A stretch of DNA of 32,090 nucleotides from Acidisphaera sp. (lineage in GTDB: Bacteria; Pseudomonadota; Alphaproteobacteria; Acetobacterales; Acetobacteraceae): the NCBI GenBank assembly GCA_019240395.1, contig JAFAYM010000176.1, positions 1 through 32,090 of the forward strand. Direction: 5' to 3'. Of this stretch, positions 16,319 through 24,073 are shown piece after piece (position 1 is the stretch's first letter; each line of letters starts with the position of its first letter). The notes beneath the pieces were generated by a model. It saw only the letters and a list, made by a program, of their open reading frames with translations. It did not search any database and was not told where the DNA came from. A program made the translations under genes and the position numbers.

Positions 16319-18282
16319 CGCGCGCCCCCGATGCCGCAGGCCCGGGCGCGTGCCAGCGCCCAGGCGGGGAAATACGTGTTGTAGAGCCGGTAATCGAGCA
16401 TCGCCGTGCCGAAGAACACGCCGTTGACAGAGTCCCGCGGCCAGTCGCCGTCGGCAAGCTGCCGCCCGGCCAGCCAGTCGAGGCCGCGTCTCGTCGCCGC
16501 GGAGGGCTCCGCCTCGGCGCGAAGCAACGCGAGCAGCGCCCAGGCGGTCGTGATCACCAGGCTTTCGGGATGCGGCACGTAGCGCCCGGAAAGGCAGCCG
16601 GAGAAATGCTCGCCCCAGCCGCCATCCTCGTTCTGCACCGAGCGCAGCCAGCCCACGGCCTTGCACACCGCACGGTGTTCCGCGCCAAGTCCGACATCGC
16701 GCAAGGCGACGACGGCTAGGCCGGTGGCATAGACGAAATTGATGCCCCAGAAGCCCGGCCACGCGCCGTCCGGACGTTGTCGGGACAGCAGGAAGCGCCG
16801 GCCGCGCCCCATTGCATCGCGGCATTCCGCGGGCGCAATGCTCGGCTCCGTGGTGGCGAGCTGATGCAGCGCCCGGATCGCCGATGCCGTGCACTCGACA
16901 TAGGAGAGTTCGGTCATGCACTGGCCGAACATCTCCGAGGGGTTGAGTCGCGCCAGCATGCGGCCGCCCCGCCGCCGCTCGTAGCTGGCGAAGCCGCCAT
17001 CGGCGTTCTGGCGGTCGAGCAGGAAGCGGACGGCGGCGGCGAGGCGCGCGCGCGGGATGCGATCCGGCCCCGCGATCAGGCCGGGAATCGTCTGGCAGAG
17101 TAGCAGGGCGCTCAGCGCCTCGGCGGTGCAGTCGCTCACCGGCCAGCAATGCGCCGGCGTGCCGAAGCACCAGCCGCCGGCGATTTTCTGCCGGCCTTCG
17201 TCGAGCGTGGCCGGCTCCTCGGTGATCTGCAGCGCAGCCAGCGCAAGATAGCCGCGCCGCATGGCGGAGCGGGTTGCGCCATCAGGGTCGGGTGCCTCGC
17301 CCGCCGCCTGCAGCGCGAAGGCGGTATCCCAGCTTGTCGAGCGGGCGCCGGCATAGCGCAGTCCTTCGGCCTCATCGCGCCAGCACCAGGCCTCCAGCCC
17401 GGCGAGGCTGGCGAGGCAATCCGGGCCGTCGGGCGCGACCGACCAGAGCGCCAGGGTGTTGAGGATGCCGTTCACCGGCGACAGCGCCTGAAAACCGGAG
17501 CCACGCTGTTCGGCACGGATCCGGTCGAGGCAGCGTCCCAGGGCGCGCCGGCGCAGGCGACGCGCGACGGGAAGGCGTAGCCACGCTGGCCCGAGCGCTG
17601 CCAGCGCGTGATAAGCGAGACGCACCGGCCATCCCGGCCGCACATGCAGGTCGCTCGCCGCGACATGGTGACGGGAAGCGGGGCGGTGTGCCGCGAATCG
17701 GGCGAGCTCGGCCTGCAAGCTCTCCCGCATCGGGCCGAGATCAGCGCGAAAGCCGCTCCCCCAGAGGAAAGCCATGCCGAGATAGATATAGCGGGTGTGG
17801 CAGTAAAGCCGGTTCGGCGACAGCGGGAACCAGTTCGGGAGCAGATAGAGCTCGGGCGGACACGGGGGGACGCGAAGCGCGTCGTAGAGCCCGATCAGCG
17901 ACAGCCAGAAGCGGCCCCAGCTCGGCAATCCCGCCAAGCCGTCGGGATGCCTGGCGAGCCAGCCCGCTGCGGGGCCGAGCAGCGGCGAGCCGGCGGGTTC
18001 ACCGAGCAGGCGCGCGGCGACATAGACCAGGACCGTCACGAACAGGTACGAGTGGGATTCCGGATGCAGCCCCCAGCCGCCATCCGGGCGGCGCGTGCGG
18101 GCAAAATGCCGCATGATGAGGCGGCATCGATCCGGGTCGGGCGGCCGGCCGATGATGGCATGCAGGATCGCCACCTGGGCGGTGATCACTGGGCACCAGA
18201 CGACCTCGCCCTCCCAGCTGCCGGTCGCGTCCTGGCGGGCAAGGAGGCGGCGACGGGCGCGTTCCCAAGGGAGCAGGGTCAG
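16315..18282 (-). CDS. Oxidosqualene cyclase (lanosterol/cycloartenol synthase type)
   Basis: This triterpene cyclase folds 2,3-oxidosqualene into a sterol skeleton. The decisive motif is PVSDCTAEALSA (catalytic Asp about 384): VSDCTAE marks oxidosqualene cyclases, whereas squalene-hopene cyclases have DxDD. Other oxidosqualene cyclase features are YVECTASAIRAL (Cys about 464, partner of the catalytic Asp), RLYCHTRYIYLGMAFLWG (His about 162), WDTAFALQA, QW repeats (RQDATGSW, RQRPDGAW, VQNEDGGW), and the C-terminal GVFFGTAMLDYR...YFPAWALAR. The start is uncertain. CTG at 18282, overlapping the methyltransferase TGA, gives about 655 residues and keeps the first QW motif. GTG 18363 would overlap by 85 bases, and GTG 18189 would cut that motif. 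The family call is very secure. Confidence 0.94.
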   Translation of the reverse strand: MTLLPWERARRRLLARQDATGSWEGEVVWCPVITAQVAILHAIIGRPPDPDRCRLIMRHFARTRRPDGGWGLHPESHSYLFVTVLVYVAARLLGEPAGSPLLGPAAGWLARHPDGLAGLPSWGRFWLSLIGLYDALRVPPCPPELYLLPNWFPLSPNRLYCHTRYIYLGMAFLWGSGFRADLGPMRESLQAELARFAAHRPASRHHVAASDLHVRPGWPVRLAYHALAALGPAWLRLPVARRLRRRALGRCLDRIRAEQRGSGFQALSPVNGILNTLALWSVAPDGPDCLASLAGLEAWCWRDEAEGLRYAGARSTSWDTAFALQAAGEAPDPDGATRSAMRRGYLALAALQITEEPATLDEGRQKIAGGWCFGTPAHCWPVSDCTAEALSALLLCQTIPGLIAGPDRIPRARLAAAVRFLLDRQNADGGFASYERRRGGRMLARLNPSEMFGQCMTELSYVECTASAIRALHQLATTEPSIAPAECRDAMGRGRRFLLSRQRPDGAWPGFWGINFVYATGLAVVALRDVGLGAEHRAVCKAVGWLRSVQNEDGGWGEHFSGCLSGRYVPHPESLVITTAWALLALLRAEAEPSAATRRGLDWLAGRQLADGDWPRDSVNGVFFGTAMLDYRLYNTYFPAWALARARACGIGGAR

Positions 18283-19316
18283 GATCGGGGGTTGCGGGCC
18301 AGGATGAAAAAGTCCGGCGTGAACAGGCCCTGCTGTCCGGCCGTGACCAGCGTGCGGCCGCACGCCTCGAGCAGCTGCGCGACCTCGGTCGCGCCGCGCG
18401 GCGCCACGCGCAGCGATTCCAGGACACGCACCGCGATGCGCGTGACATGCCGGCCGATGCCCGAGCTGCGGCGCAGGCTGAACCGCCGCGCTGCGGGGGC
18501 AAGCGGCTCCCACCACGGAATGTCGCCGGCCTTGGCGCGATCCTCGCTGTGCAGCAGCTCGAAACCGGAAGCGGTGATCGCCTGGGTTACCGCCGCCGAG
18601 GTCGACAGGTCGATCAGGCCGTTGCCGATTTCGATCTCCCGCTTGATTGCCTGGTGCGACGGATCGGTCGGGACGAAGTCCGGCGTCAGGCACCATTCGT
18701 AGGTGCCGAAGAGCGCGCCCGGCTTCAACACCCGCCGGATCTCGCGATAGACATCGACCAGGCTCGGCGCGTGCACGGTCGCCTCGATGGCGTAAGCGGC
18801 GTCCATGGCGGCGTCCGGCAGGGGCATGGCCATGAAGTCGCCCCTGATGACCCTACACCGCGCGGCGAGGCCGGCGCGCTCGTTCAGCGTCTCGGCGCGC
18901 GCCACCTGATAGGCGTTGTTGTTGATGCCGGTGATCCGGCAGCCGGCAAAGCGGGCGATCGCGCGCAGCGGCCCGCCGACGCCGCAGCCGACATCGAGCA
19001 CGTGCAGCGATGGGTCGAGCCGCAACCGCAGTGCCATCCAGTGCTCGTGACGCAGGATGGATTGCTCCCGGGTCTCGCCGCGCGCGCGCGGCGCGAAATG
19101 GAAGGATTGGCCCCAGCCGTATTCGAAGAAATCGGTGACGAGGTCGTAATATCGGTTGACCACTTGCGCATAGGCGCGGCGACGGTCCTCCACATCGGCA
19201 TGGGCGTCGCGACGATAGCGGGCGAGGGTCGCCGATACCGCGTCAGCCGACACCGCGCTGCCGGCGAGCCGCGTCAGACCGGGCGCGGCGGCGCCGGGTG
19301 CCCGGTCGGTCTGCAT
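18279..19316 (-). CDS. Sterol 24-C-methyltransferase (Erg6/SMT-like)
   Basis: This SAM-dependent enzyme adds a methyl group at C-24 of a sterol side chain with a delta-24 double bond. The 345-residue protein follows yeast Erg6 closely through its length: VNRYYDLVTDFFEYGWGQSF (about 53-71, sterol-binding region I), HEHW, SAM motif LDVGCGVGGP (107-116), INNNAYQ (131-137), GDFMAMP, YAIEATVHAP (175-184), VLKPGALFGTYEW (196-208), EIEIGNGL, SEDRAKAGDIPWWEPL, and a final LFTPDFFILARNP. Position 64 is Phe where yeast has Tyr81. The ATG at 19316 overlaps the upstream SDR by 43 bases; GTG 19253 is an alternative start without overlap. Sterol methyltransferases are rare in bacteria, and the neighbouring cyclase supports the function. 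Confidence 0.95.
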   Translation of the reverse strand: MQTDRAPGAAAPGLTRLAGSAVSADAVSATLARYRRDAHADVEDRRRAYAQVVNRYYDLVTDFFEYGWGQSFHFAPRARGETREQSILRHEHWMALRLRLDPSLHVLDVGCGVGGPLRAIARFAGCRITGINNNAYQVARAETLNERAGLAARCRVIRGDFMAMPLPDAAMDAAYAIEATVHAPSLVDVYREIRRVLKPGALFGTYEWCLTPDFVPTDPSHQAIKREIEIGNGLIDLSTSAAVTQAITASGFELLHSEDRAKAGDIPWWEPLAPAARRFSLRRSSGIGRHVTRIAVRVLESLRVAPRGATEVAQLLEACGRTLVTAGQQGLFTPDFFILARNPRS

Positions 19317-20344
19317 GGCTTGGGGCTGGAGCTGCGGCGCGGACGCGCGTCGCGGACGATGACGCCGCGATCGACGAAATCCCGATAGGCGTCAGCCACG
19401 GCGGCTTCGATGGAGGTCGGGCGAAAGCCAAGCTCCGTCCGGGCCTTGCTGGTGTCGGCGCGGCGCGCCAGGCGGAGCAGGCGGATGGCGGCCGGCGTCA
19501 GCAGCGGTTCGGCGCGTGGCGCGACGAGCGGGCTGAGCCGGGCAGTGACGCTGGCGGCCACGCGCATCAGTGTCGGCGGCAGCCGGAGCGGCCGGTGCGG
19601 CCGGCCGGTGACGCGCCGGAACATCGCCATCATCTCGTCCATGTTCACGAAGCCCGTGGAGAAGATGTATTTCTGCCCGGGCCGCCCCTTCGCCATCGCC
19701 AGGCGATGGCCGGCGGCGATGTCGCAGGCGGCGACGAATTCGAAGCCGCCCTGGATGTAGGCCGGCAGCCGGCCGTGGGCGAAATCGATCAGCACGCGTC
19801 CCATGCGCGACGGCTTGAAATCGTTCGGTCCGAGAATGGCGGTCGAGGTCGCGATCACCACCGGCAAGCCGTCGGCGCAGGCCTTCAGGCATTCATGTTC
19901 TGCCGCGGCCTTGCTCTGCTCATAGGGGAGATGCCGCTCGAATGGGTTGAACGGCACGGTCTCGTCGCTCGGGATACCGTCCTCGCGCACGCCGACGGCG
20001 CTGAACGAGCTGGTGACGACGACCTTACCGACCCGTGCGGCGCGCGCCGCCTGCAGCAGGATGCGGGTGGCCAGCACGTTGCAGCCAAAGATCTCATCGC
20101 GGCCGCGCTCGCTCGTCGAGACCCGAGCCGCGCAATGATAGACCTGGGTGCAGCCGGCGACGCAAGCGGCGGCGAGGGCGGGATCACGCAAATCGCCCAC
20201 GAGCGTTTCGACGGAGAGGCCGGCGAGGCTCGGTGCCTCCACCGGATCGTGCAGCAAGGCGCGCACCGTCTCGCCTTCGGCAAGCAGGTGGCGCACGAGG
20301 TTGGCACCGAGATGGCCGCCCGCGCCGGTGACGAGGATTGCCAT
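19274..20344 (-). CDS. NAD(P)-dependent extended SDR, SdmB/HpnA/3-beta-HSD-like
   Basis: A 356-residue extended short-chain dehydrogenase. It has the cofactor motif TGAGGHLG (6-13), the catalytic YxxxK as YEQSK (Tyr141, Lys145), SSFSAVG, and STAILGPNDFKPSRMGR. The build recalls HpnA of hopanoid clusters and 3-beta-hydroxysteroid dehydrogenases. In Methylococcus the C-4 demethylation of sterols uses a Rieske oxygenase (SdmA) together with an NAD(P)-dependent SDR (SdmB). The same pairing is present here, with the Rieske gene 12 bases upstream, so oxidative decarboxylation at C-4 is the best inference. The last 25 or so residues are rich in Pro, Arg and Ser and overlap the methyltransferase gene. 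HpnA-like sugar epimerase activity is the main alternative. Confidence 0.88.
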   Translation of the reverse strand: MAILVTGAGGHLGANLVRHLLAEGETVRALLHDPVEAPSLAGLSVETLVGDLRDPALAAACVAGCTQVYHCAARVSTSERGRDEIFGCNVLATRILLQAARAARVGKVVVTSSFSAVGVREDGIPSDETVPFNPFERHLPYEQSKAAAEHECLKACADGLPVVIATSTAILGPNDFKPSRMGRVLIDFAHGRLPAYIQGGFEFVAACDIAAGHRLAMAKGRPGQKYIFSTGFVNMDEMMAMFRRVTGRPHRPLRLPPTLMRVAASVTARLSPLVAPRAEPLLTPAAIRLLRLARRADTSKARTELGFRPTSIEAAVADAYRDFVDRGVIVRDARPRRSSSPKPCRPTGHPAPPRPV

Positions 20345-20356
20345 GTCAGGGGAGCG

Positions 20357-21487
20357 TCACGCGAGCTCGGCCGGCGCCGCCGTGCGCGGCATCGCGCCTT
20401 CGAGATGCCGCCGCCACTCCGCCACGACGAGTTTCTGGAACGCGATCACCGCCGGATTGAGCTCGATCGAGGGGGCGTGCGGCCTGCGCTCATAGGCCTG
20501 CTGCTCGGCTTCCACCATGCCGCCGTCCTGCGCCAGCAGCGGACGGATCATCACGCGACGCGCGGCACGCAACAGCGGCAGCTGCAGCCAGCGCGGCATC
20601 GGCACCCGCAGCAGCGGGATCTGGATGGCGTCGAAATAGAACAGGAAGAAGACGCGCGTGGTTCGCGCATCCATCGGCAGGAAGAAGCACCAATGCTTGA
20701 TGCGGCCGCCGGTGTCCGACCATTGATAGGGATACTCGAAGCACAGCTCCATCCGGTCGACGCGCACGCGGCTGCGGTCGACGAAATGCTTGCTGAAGCG
20801 GCCGTCGCCAACCAGCACGTCATAGGCAAGCCGCACCCGCTGCCCCTCGGTCCGCAGCTCGATCAGCGTGGCATCGGTGAACGGGCGATAGCTGCGGTGC
20901 AGATGCGCGTGGGTGAAATCGCTGACGTTCTCGATGATCATCGAGTGATGCGCGGCCCAGGTGAAGTCGACGGTGATGGCGGCCCAGGGTCGCGCGCCCT
21001 CCACCTCCGGGATCTCCGGCATCGCCGTCGCCTCGGCCAGCGCAGGGTCACCGGGGAACAGCCAGATCAGCCCATACCGCTCGCGCACGGGAAACGCGGC
21101 GAGGCGCACGCGCGGCATCGGCTGGCCGAACAGGGCATGCGGGATTGCTACCAGCCGGCCCGCCGTGTCGTATTGCCAGCCGTGATAGGGGCAGACCAGA
21201 CGGCAGCCCGCCACCTCGCCGAGCGACAGCTTGACCTGGCGGTGGGCGCAGCGGTTCTCGACGGCCCCTATGGTGCCGTCCTGCCCTCGGAACAGGGCGA
21301 TGGAACGCTGCCAGAACCGCGTCTCGATCACCGCGCCGGGGCGCAGAGCGTGACTGTGCTCGACGGCGTACCAGTGATCTGGGTGGAGGCCGGCGGCGCG
21401 CGCCATCTGCCGGCGCGTGCGCGCCCGCTCGAATGCGGGAACCGCCGGATCATCGCCCGGCCTAGGCTCCTGACGCTCGGCATTCAT
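20357..21487 (-). CDS. Rieske non-heme iron oxygenase (SdmA-like), first gene of the sterol operon
   Basis: A 376-residue Rieske oxygenase alpha subunit. The [2Fe-2S] ligands are Cys80 and His82 (CAHRQ) and Cys99 and His102 (CPYHGW). The mononuclear iron region reads ENVSDFTHAHLHRSY, with Asp190 and histidines 193, 195 and 197; the usual pattern has four residues between the iron histidines, and here the spacing is unclear. Rieske enzymes of this type hydroxylate steroids; SdmA performs C-4 methyl oxidation of bacterial sterols. Adjacency to an SdmB-like SDR and the other sterol genes favours that role. No ferredoxin or reductase gene is in the window, so electrons must come from proteins encoded elsewhere. 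The start codon has no obvious ribosome-binding site. The upstream gene stops 18 bases before it. Confidence 0.92.
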   Translation of the reverse strand: MNAERQEPRPGDDPAVPAFERARTRRQMARAAGLHPDHWYAVEHSHALRPGAVIETRFWQRSIALFRGQDGTIGAVENRCAHRQVKLSLGEVAGCRLVCPYHGWQYDTAGRLVAIPHALFGQPMPRVRLAAFPVRERYGLIWLFPGDPALAEATAMPEIPEVEGARPWAAITVDFTWAAHHSMIIENVSDFTHAHLHRSYRPFTDATLIELRTEGQRVRLAYDVLVGDGRFSKHFVDRSRVRVDRMELCFEYPYQWSDTGGRIKHWCFFLPMDARTTRVFFLFYFDAIQIPLLRVPMPRWLQLPLLRAARRVMIRPLLAQDGGMVEAEQQAYERRPHAPSIELNPAVIAFQKLVVAEWRRHLEGAMPRTAAPAELA

Positions 21488-21505
21488 CGTCGCGACTGCG
21501 CGCGG

Positions 21506-24055
21506 TCAGGCGGCGGTGGACGCGCTGCGCGCATCCAGGTCGGCGCGGGCCAGCAGAGTGCCGTCGGCGGAGCGCCGGACTTCCAGCACGCCCGCCCCAG
21601 GCAGCGGCGCCGGTAGCCAGGCGGCAAAACTGTGCCGGCCGCTGCCCAGCCCTGCCGCCTGCAGGTCAAGGCGGTGACGATTGGCGAGCGCCTGCGCGAC
21701 CACCACGCCATCGACCAGGATATCGAGGCAGACCGGCGCTTCCGGATGCAGCGTATCCTGCGCCCAACCCCGCACCTCATGGCCGCTCGCGTTATCGAGG
21801 TAGCCGCGCAGTTCGCCGAGCCCGGGTGCCCGCCGTGTCAGTCCCGCGCGCTCGGCGATGCGCCGGCGGACCGCTTCCAGCGCGTAGCCTGCCTCGAGCC
21901 GCGGCGCGCAGAACAGCGCCGGGCCGGATGGCGCGTCGGGGTAGCGGCTGGCGTAGTCATCGGCATTGTGGAAGATGGCCCGGCTATCGTCGTCGATGAA
22001 GGTTTCCGACGCCGCACCTTCCGCCCAGACCACGTTGTGTTCGGCCAATTCGATGTGGATGTACTCCACGGACTCGACCGCCTCTTCCTGCACGATCGAC
22101 ACGCCGTTGATCAGCAGTCCGGCGGGAACCAGCACGCCGTCGAGATACATCGCGTGATTCGGTGACACCAGAAGGTCGCGGGACGGCACGTTGTCGGCCA
22201 GCGCGCCGGCGCGAATGCGGACCGGCATGATGTGGCGCTTGCCCGCGAGGAAGCGCCCGGCATAGCTGCGCCGGCCAATCCAGCGGATAGGCTCGAACGC
22301 ACCGCCATACGTCGCAACGCGGTCACCGATCGCCAGATCCTCGATGGGAACCTCGCCGCGCTCGGTGCGCATCAGCGTTCCCCGGCAGAAGCAGGGCATG
22401 TCGTTGATCACCGTGCCGCCCATGCCGTCGGAGTGGACGTAGTATTGCGTGGCTCCGGGATTGCTCAGCGTGAGGTCGATCGTCGTGCCGCCGTCGCTGA
22501 TGATGAGCGTGCTGCCGGACAGCGTGGCCGTCGCGCCCGTGCTGAAGGTGAGGCCGCGCAGGTCGATCGCGTCGTTAGTGCCGAAATTGGCGATGGTGTC
22601 GGTAAAGGTGCCGCCGTTAACCGGGGTCGCCGGGGCGTCGATCTGCAACGTCGCGCTGCCGCCGGCGGCAGGCGAGAAGGCGAAGGTGTCGCTGCCCACC
22701 GAGCCGCTGGTCGCGAGCTCCACGGTGCCGGCGCTGATGATGACGCTGCCGCCGCTGAACGTATCCGTGCCGCTGAGCAGCAACGTGCCGCTGCCGGTCT
22801 GTATGATCGTCGCGCTGAGCCCCTGGATGGACCCATACTCGGTCAGCGTGCCGCCGGCCGCCTCGCTGGCCACCAGCGTGCCGCCAGCCAGCTGAAGCGT
22901 GCCGCCGCCGCTCACGACCGTGTTGCTGTCGGCACCCCCGAACGCCACGATCTCGGAGCCGCCATTGCCCACGACGGTGCCGCTCGCACTGCCCCCCGAT
23001 ATAATGTCCAGGGTGCCACCGTTGCCCACCATGGCGCCCCTGGCGCTACCGCCGGAGGAGAGGATCAGTTCCTGGAGTCCTGTCGCGCTCAGAACGGGTC
23101 CCGTGACCGCGGCGCCGCTCGCCAGAATCTCGGTCCCACCCGAGAACGTCGCACCCATGGCGCTCGCACCGCCGACAAGCTCCAGCGCCCCGCCGCTGTA
23201 CACGGTCTCCCCGGCCGCCATGCCGCCGGCGGAGACGATCTCGGTCGCGCCGCTGCTGACGACGATGTTGGCGGCCGTGCCGCCGCTGGCGACGATCAGC
23301 TCCTGCAAAAAGCCGAAAGACAATGTCCTTCCGGTCAGCGCCGCACCTCCCTCCAGGAGCTCGGTGCCCCCAGAGAAGGTGGTGCCCGCATCGGTCTGCC
23401 CGGCGCCGGACAAGGCGAGCACTGCGGTCGAGAAGACAATCTCGGTCCCTCCGTTGCTCACCACCGGATCGACCGACGTGCCGCCCTCTTCGACCAGTGC
23501 GGTGCCGCCACTCAGAACCATGATACCGGAAGCGGTACCCAGAAGCACTTCCGCAGTGCCGCCGCTCTCGACCCGGACGGTGGCGCCGGAAGAGACGGTG
23601 GTGACGCCCTTTCCGTTGAAAAGTACGGTGCCGTAATCGTCGACGCTGCCGCTCGCGGCGACCGTGACGCCAATCGCTGTGCCTCCGCCGAGGACCTGCA
23701 GATTGCCGCCGCTATTCACCGTCGTGGAGCTGACCTGAGCGCCGGACGAGACGACCAGCTCCTGCAGCCCGCCGGCCACGACGGTCTGGCTGGTGAGGGT
23801 TCCGCCGCTCAGCACAACCTCGGTGCCGCCGGAGAAGGTCAAGCTCGCGGTTATGGCACCGTTTTCGAGATCCAGCTCGCCGCTGCTGTTGATCGTGGAG
23901 CTGCTGACGTTGCCGCCGGAGGAGATGTAGAGCGTCCCGCCGGAGTTGACCGTCGTGTCGATCGCCGTGCCGCCTGACAGGACGTATTCAGTGCCGCCAC
24001 TGCCGATCGTGCCGCTGCTGGTCTGGCCGGAACTGACATTGATGGGGGTGCTCAC
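21506..24055 (-). CDS. AIDA-type repeat protein with Hint domain
   Basis: A large 849-residue protein in three parts. Residues of about 5-480 are degenerate repeats of the pattern SGGT..(I/V)..SGGTL, the AIDA-I/hemagglutinin-like beta-helix repeat seen in surface and secreted proteins. From about residue 554 a Hint_2 (hedgehog/intein-like) domain starts with CFCRGT, followed by GEVPIEDLAIGDRVAT, PIRWIGRRSY and LLVSPNHAMYLDG, which may cleave the chain autocatalytically. From about 750 a C-terminal module reads RGYLDNASGHEVRGWAQDT...DILVDGVVVA, a type I link with Rhodospirillales proteins. No signal peptide or beta-barrel is visible. GTG 24055 is chosen because GGAAGGAAG lies nine bases upstream; the frame opens further upstream without coding character. 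Confidence 0.87.
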   Translation of the reverse strand: MSTPINVSSGQTSSGTIGSGGTEYVLSGGTAIDTTVNSGGTLYISSGGNVSSSTINSSGELDLENGAITASLTFSGGTEVVLSGGTLTSQTVVAGGLQELVVSSGAQVSSTTVNSGGNLQVLGGGTAIGVTVAASGSVDDYGTVLFNGKGVTTVSSGATVRVESGGTAEVLLGTASGIMVLSGGTALVEEGGTSVDPVVSNGGTEIVFSTAVLALSGAGQTDAGTTFSGGTELLEGGAALTGRTLSFGFLQELIVASGGTAANIVVSSGATEIVSAGGMAAGETVYSGGALELVGGASAMGATFSGGTEILASGAAVTGPVLSATGLQELILSSGGSARGAMVGNGGTLDIISGGSASGTVVGNGGSEIVAFGGADSNTVVSGGGTLQLAGGTLVASEAAGGTLTEYGSIQGLSATIIQTGSGTLLLSGTDTFSGGSVIISAGTVELATSGSVGSDTFAFSPAAGGSATLQIDAPATPVNGGTFTDTIANFGTNDAIDLRGLTFSTGATATLSGSTLIISDGGTTIDLTLSNPGATQYYVHSDGMGGTVINDMPCFCRGTLMRTERGEVPIEDLAIGDRVATYGGAFEPIRWIGRRSYAGRFLAGKRHIMPVRIRAGALADNVPSRDLLVSPNHAMYLDGVLVPAGLLINGVSIVQEEAVESVEYIHIELAEHNVVWAEGAASETFIDDDSRAIFHNADDYASRYPDAPSGPALFCAPRLEAGYALEAVRRRIAERAGLTRRAPGLGELRGYLDNASGHEVRGWAQDTLHPEAPVCLDILVDGVVVAQALANRHRLDLQAAGLGSGRHSFAAWLPAPLPGAGVLEVRRSADGTLLARADLDARSASTAA
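22850..24040 (-). repeat. Degenerate tandem repeats inside the AIDA/Hint gene
   Basis: The 5' two fifths of this gene consist of many imperfect units of about 18-20 codons built round SGGT or SSGG. On the plus strand the units appear as recurring gtgccgccgct and ccgccgctg patterns. Units vary in length and sequence, so recent unit expansion is not evident. A longer-period subrepeat is visible at protein level: the phrase LQEL(I/V)(V/L)SSG or close variants recurs three times (LQELVVSSG, LQELIVASG, LQELILSSG). Confidence 0.75.
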
Positions 24056-24064
24056 GGCGAAGGG

Positions 24065-24073
24065 CTTCCTTCC
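24065..24073 (-). promoter_or_regulatory. Strong ribosome-binding site that sets the GTG start of the AIDA/Hint gene
   Basis: The minus strand reads GGAAGGAAG, nine bases before GTG 24055. It decides for this GTG over upstream in-frame codons, whose translation (with runs such as RRLDWTSSREG) lacks the repeat composition. The 279-base gap to the adenylate-forming gene also holds a TATAAC box at 24247-24242 without a good -35 box; it could be part of a promoter. Confidence 0.5.

Noticed and set aside
16315-18282. Squalene-hopene cyclase (hopanoid) identity for the cyclase
   Set aside because: There is no DxDD motif; VSDCTAE and YVECTA plus the neighbouring epoxidase and sterol methyltransferase fit an oxidosqualene cyclase.
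19298-21616. 772-residue plus-strand frame opposite the SDR and Rieske genes
   Set aside because: It is an antisense shadow without recognisable domains.
22232-23977. 581-residue plus-strand frame opposite the AIDA repeats
   Set aside because: Its repetitive composition comes from the repeats on the other strand; no start signal or family.
22850-24040. CRISPR array or satellite repeat
   Set aside because: The repeats are coding, variable in length and in frame with a GGT-rich protein; there is no constant repeat-spacer pattern or cas gene.
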